DNA of 5,714 bases from Chloroflexota bacterium (lineage in GTDB: Bacteria; Chloroflexota; Dehalococcoidia; Dehalococcoidales; RBG-16-60-22): the NCBI GenBank assembly GCA_016875955.1, contig VGOH01000085.1, positions 1 to 5,714 on the forward strand. Reading direction: 5' to 3'. The notes below the pieces were generated by a model. The model was not told where the DNA came from. It did no database searches and saw nothing but the letters and a program-made list of their open reading frames with translations. Made by a program: the position numbers and the translations under genes. Shown here in pieces: positions 5,566-5,714 of the stretch (position 1 is its first letter; every line of letters starts with the position of its first letter).

Positions 5566-5714
5566 TCAATGAGCGCCGCGCAAATCAGAAGCCAGGCCGC
5601 GCAGTGCCTTCACCACCACTTCATCATCTTCGGGAAGCACCGAGCGCGGGTCAAGGAGCAATATATCATTGTCAATCCGCCCCACCACTGGCGTTTTCCA
5701 GGAGCGCAGCTTCC
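5566..5714 (-). CDS. selA: L-seryl-tRNA(Sec) selenium transferase SelA, C-terminal fragment (cut by window edge)
   Basis: The frame is open from the right edge to a TGA at 5566-5568 and gives 48 residues: KLRSWKTPVVGRIDND, then a hydrophobic strand ILLLDPRSVLPEDDE, then a helical end VVVKALRGL. The 'TPVVGRI-(D/E)-ND-LLLDPR-VLPEDDE' pattern is the known C-terminus of bacterial SelA, the PLP-dependent enzyme that converts Ser-tRNA(Sec) to Sec-tRNA(Sec) using selenophosphate. The position directly before selB, 15 bases apart, is the common bacterial selA-selB arrangement. The PLP lysine and the rest of the enzyme are outside the window, so intactness cannot be judged. Confidence 0.92.
   Translation of the reverse strand, partial: KLRSWKTPVVGRIDNDILLLDPRSVLPEDDEVVVKALRGLASDLRGAH

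Noticed and set aside
4751..5572. A 273-codon plus-strand open frame opposite selB.
   Set aside because: It is antisense to a fully conserved SelB G domain, Ser/Arg-rich, and shows no family features; it is a shadow of GC-rich coding sequence. The same holds for plus-strand frames over the SDR (779-1607) and mscS (2581-3708).

Overview
The window looks like a stretch of chromosome from a moderately GC-rich bacterium that uses selenocysteine (Sec). Gene density, good Shine-Dalgarno (SD) sites, sigma70-type promoters and the bacterial selA-selB pair all fit. I suspect an anaerobe, perhaps of the Chloroflexota/Dehalococcoidia type, but that is only an impression from protein style. No rRNA, tRNA, insertion sequence or CRISPR array was seen.

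Layout, left to right. Positions 1-123 hold a minus-strand promoter and an SD site for a gene that starts just beyond the left edge. Next come two small minus-strand genes. One is an FmdB-type zinc-ribbon protein (208-390) followed by a good hairpin terminator (127-161). The other is a two-helix membrane protein (483-707). A short-chain dehydrogenase/reductase (806-1582) follows with its own promoter. The 210-base gap 1608-1817 holds that promoter and the terminator of the next gene. That gene (1818-2135) encodes an unrecognised 105-residue protein with a very strong SD. It is divergent, from a compact two-promoter region (2163-2257), to a plus-strand 66-residue membrane protein (2289-2489). 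The right half is one minus-strand block: the selA 3' end (5566-5714), selB (3700-5550) and an MscS-family mechanosensitive channel (2533-3642), probably co-transcribed.

How the genes fit together: SelA converts Ser-tRNA(Sec) to Sec-tRNA(Sec), and SelB delivers it to ribosomes at UGA codons marked by a SECIS hairpin. That makes one local detail worth attention. The small membrane protein gene ends at a UGA (483-485), but the same frame stays open for 24 more codons to a TAA at 408-410, just before the fmdB SD. A perfect 7-bp stem with a 6-nt loop (CGGGGA) lies at 450-469, with its loop starting 20 nt after the UGA and no U-tract, which fits the loose bacterial SECIS pattern. This is a candidate selenoprotein, not a proven one: three other genes in the window use TGA as an ordinary stop, and there is no nearby cysteine to form a classical CxxU motif.
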